Origin: Pleurodeles waltl | Lineage: Eukaryota > Chordata > Amphibia > Caudata > Salamandridae | Length of the DNA stretch: 64,000 nt | Direction: 5' to 3' | NCBI RefSeq assembly: GCF_031143425.1 | Contig: NC_090447.1 | Span: forward strand, 131,583,106 to 131,647,105 | Part shown: positions 60,946-64,000 of the stretch, piece after piece | Position numbering within the stretch: the stretch's first letter is position 1 | Layout of the letters: every line of letters starts with the position of its first letter | Program-made: the position numbers and the translations under genes | The notes under the pieces: model-generated | The model's input: the letters and a program-made list of their open reading frames with translations, nothing else | Database searches by the model: none | Told to the model about the DNA's origin: nothing

Positions 60946-61104
60946 ATATACTTTGTTATAATGATCCTTTGAGTTCTGGTCACTCATAGAATCACTCAGC
61001 TTGTCATCTTGTGAGCTGTATCTTGAGAGCTCTCCTCCGTCACTTGTATTATCTGTTATTTTGATGTTGGGGTACATTAGCCCATATTTACTATACTGCA
61101 TGGA
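60946..61104 (-). other. Candidate host coding exon, unidentified
   Basis: On the minus strand an acceptor-like TTCCATGCAG is followed by an open stretch encoding SKYGLMYPNIKITDN...SRYSSQDDKLSDSMSDQN, then a donor-like AAA|GTATAT. The composition (balanced, Ser/Asp/Tyr/Gln-rich, codon-like) is unlike the neighbouring repeat debris. The protein family is not recognised, so this is only a candidate. The surrounding frame runs from 61,161 to 60,880. Confidence 0.2.
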
Positions 61105-61985
61105 ATACTTTATGTCTTGTATTTGGAAAATTGTAAAATGTTTCCATAGAACAACTTGCATTGTCTGAATGGTGGGTTGCCTTCTATGTTTTTTTAACCG
61201 TCAAACTAAACTGCTTCTCCATGCTGGCTAAAAATGTTATGCTCTTTCCAGCTGAAATACCGTCATGTCCATCCATGTGTGGTGCTCCAACCTGCAGATG
61301 AAATTAGGGCTCAGCTTTATCAAAGGAATGTGTTGACCTCGTGCTACGCAAGGTGACACAAGGGCAACACATTCTTTAGTTAGGTTTACGAAGCCAAACA
61401 AGGCCATCTTGTGTTACTCTGCCCTGAGAAGGCGTTACATGGCTACAGCAAAAATGTTCCCATGCATCCACCCATGCATTTTGGCACATTCCCAGACTTA
61501 CCAAGACTGCAAAACCTGCAATTGTGTCAAAATTATAAGCCTTCCAGATAGAGGCGCAATGAGGAGAAATATCTTTATTTCTCCTGGCTGTTTCCTCTTT
61601 CTAATTATGCTGTATTCTGCAGCACACATAGAAAGAGGAAAGCACCTCTAAGGATTATTTTTGTGCAGAAAGGTATGCCTTACTACAGAAAAGCAATCAT
61701 CCCTGCAGCATTGGCACCCCTGCACCCTGGGGCAAGGGTGTCTGCTTTAGAGCTGGGCAGCACATAGTACACCAGTGAAGGGAGAGAGCAGCAATGCATC
61801 ATATCTTTTTAAATATGGCACATTCCTGCCCTTTCTATTTGACGCAGTCCAGCACACCAATTTGTCATGCTGAATAGCGCTGCGTCAAAGATAAGATATA
61901 TCTGTCCCTTGGTCTTTAGGTTAAAACATACAATGGTTAGCTCACATAACAACAATTAATGAAGATGCAAGCTTTTGGATCTTTT

Positions 61986-62885
61986 GGGCCATATTTATAC
62001 TTTTCGACGCACAACTGCGCCAACGCAGTTGTGCGTCAAAAAATTTAACGCCAGCTAACGCCATTCTGAAGCGCCATGCGGGCGCCGTATTTATTCAATG
62101 ACGTTAGCCGGCTGAGCTGCCTGGTGTGCGTAAACAAAAAATGACTTACACCAGGCAGCGCCGGCGTAGGGGAAAATGGAGCTTGGGCGTCAAAAAATGG
62201 GGCAAATCAGGCTGAGGCAAAATTTTCGCCTCAACCCGATTTGCGCCATTTTTTTTTACTCCCAACCCCTATTGAAATGACTCCTGTCTTAGCAAACACA
62301 GGAGTCATGCCCCCTTGCCCAATGGCCATGCCCAGGGGACTTTTGTCCCCTGGGCATGGTCATTGGGCATAGTGGCATGTAGGGGGGCACAAATCAGGCC
62401 CCCCTATGCCAAAAAAAAAATAAAAAAAAATACTTACCTGAACTTACCTTAATGTCCCAGGGGTGGGTCCCTCCATCCTTGGGCGTCCTCCTGGGGTGGG
62501 CAAGGGTGGCAGGGGGTGTCCCTGGGGGCATGGGAGGGCACCTCTGGGCTCCTTCCGAGCCCACAGGTCCCTTAACGCCTGCCCTGACCAGGCGTTAAAA
62601 AATGACGCAAAAGCGGCTGGACGTCATTTTTTTTGACCCACCCACTCCCGGGCGTCATTTTTGCCCGGGAGTATAAATACGGCGCACATGCTTCGGAGTC
62701 ATTTTTTAGACGGGAACGCCTACCTTGCATATCATTAACGCAAGGAAGGTGTCCACGCTAAAAAATGACGCAAACTCCATGAACTGCGTCTAACGCCAAA
62801 GTATAAATATGGAGTTCGTTTTGCGTCGAATTTGCGTAAAAAAAAACGACGCAAATCCGGCGCAAACAGAGTATAAATATGGCCC
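61986..62885. mobile_element. Harbinger-type MITE (900 bp), inverted copy of 45,878-46,798
   Basis: The termini are again GGGCCATATTTATACT-type and its inverse. The flanks are TTT and TTA, a duplication with one mismatch. Internally the order is reversed relative to the 45,878 copy, e.g. GGCATGTAGGGGGGCAC at about 62,374 against GTGCCCCCCTACATGCC at about 46,386. It carries the same GCCCAATGGCCATGCCC hairpin near 62,318-62,370 and the CCCGGG hairpin near 62,645-62,670. Confidence 0.92.
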
Positions 62886-64000
62886 TTAGTCTCTGTATCA
62901 TCTTTTTTTAATTTGATATTTTGTCATACCCAACTTGACTGAACCACAGACTTTGAGGCACTTTTATTTTTGTTTGATGTTGTTTCTGTCCCAATGCAGG
63001 CAGGATGGTCCTCCTGGTAACTTTTCACTCTGCTGCAGTATATAATAGCAAATGGACTGGGGCTCCCTGCCTCTGCAATATAGAAAGGGTCGGTTAGCCA
63101 CCAAACACTTTTTGCTTTAAAACCCCCGCAATTTCCTCGTGAGCAGATCTCCGGCCCACATGCCTTCAAAGTCAATAAGCGCCTACCAGCTGGACAACTC
63201 AGCCTGTGCTGTTGTCCATGCAGCTTTATTGAAGCAATACGCGTTGGCAATGCCAATCATTACTGCTTTTGTGTGATTAGAAGTTACTATATTTTTTACT
63301 AACAAACAGAGCAGGTACAACTTGTGCAGCAGCAATGCAATTATTCCTAATCAACAAAAAAGACACATAACGCGGAAGAAGCAAACAATTTTCTAACGCA
63401 GAGGCCAGGTATAACCTATTGCCTGTGTAGCATATGTGCAAGCTTCCCTCACATGCAGAGAGCAGGCACAGCAGTGAAAGCTTCCATTATATCATAAAAA
63501 GCGACAGTGTAAGCTTTCTTTACACACACACACACGCACCCACATACAACAATTACATCACAACCCCAAAGGCACTGAACTGAATTGTAACAAAAAATTT
63601 CTTATTATGACTACAGTGAAGAAAATATTCAAAGGAGCAATATCGTGTGTCACCAGAAAGCAGGAAATGTATCAACACTCACTGTATCGTGTGTCATCAG
63701 AAAGCTGGGTGTAAAGATGGACTTTAGATGATAACCACCTTGTTACGAACAAGTCAGTGCAACAACACCACATTTGAATAAAACACAACATTATACTACG
63801 AAAAATGATCAGACACATGGATAAAAATTCATATTTTCCTCCCACATATTGCTTAATGATGTGGTTACTGGCTAGCCTCTTTCGGGTGTTCCCTGTTTCT
63901 AAAACTAAGGGGCTTCTGAAACACAGGTAGATGACATCATTTGACCAGTGACACGCAATGGGTTTATGTAGTGGATCCAGGATTCACATCACTTTCTATG
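62886..64000. other. No gene recognised; short (AC)n at 63,521-63,536
   Basis: The minus-strand frame at 63,256-62,924 (110 codons) has no recognisable motif. A brief CA dinucleotide run lies near 63,525. Confidence 0.5.

Overview
The window reads as intergenic or intronic DNA from a very large, transposon-filled vertebrate genome. The repeat set fits a salamander, and a newt of the Pleurodeles type most closely: abundant PIF/Harbinger elements and Harbinger MITEs, a GMR1-like Ty3/gypsy element, CR1/L2-type LINEs and a LINE-like satellite. The species call is an inference from repeat content. There are no prokaryotic features, and no host protein-coding gene could be identified with confidence.

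Layout. 1-0.76 kb is a LINE reverse-transcriptase fragment, followed by a decayed hAT transposase (1.0-3.1 kb). 6.35-9.9 kb is a Harbinger element (H3) with a two-exon Myb/SANT-like gene and a convergent transposase gene that is cut off at 9,909. 9,909-23,263 is a complete but inactivated LTR retrotransposon on the minus strand. Its pol order is protease, integrase, reverse transcriptase, RNase H, with the integrase ahead of the RT as in GMR1-like elements. A hairpin-rich MITE sits just upstream of its gag start, and a second Harbinger (H1) lies inside its 5' LTR with a TTG target duplication. 23.26-27.92 kb is a tandem array of about nine ~510-bp monomers.

27.9-29.85 kb holds short degenerate repeats and a possible SINE. 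29.9-35.9 kb has no recognisable gene. 36,158-39,704 is the best preserved Harbinger (H2). MITEs follow at 39.7, 41.8, 43.35, 45.88 and 61.99 kb. 44.45-~52.1 kb is a decayed APE-type LINE (LINE-A). 52,255-~55.8 kb is an L2/CR1-like LINE (LINE-B), also on the minus strand. The remainder is old repeat debris and unassigned sequence.

How the parts relate. Harbinger elements need a DDE transposase and a Myb-like partner. H2 and H3 carry both genes tail to tail; H1 keeps the transposase and only the end of the Myb-like gene. All three are broken by nonsense codons, frameshifts or catalytic changes. The MITEs share GGGCCA- or GGCCCTC-type ends and 3-bp target duplications with them and are presumably mobilised in trans by such elements. 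The ~510-bp monomers resemble the 5' region of LINE-B, which itself carries about two monomer-like blocks, so the array may derive from LINE promoter monomers.
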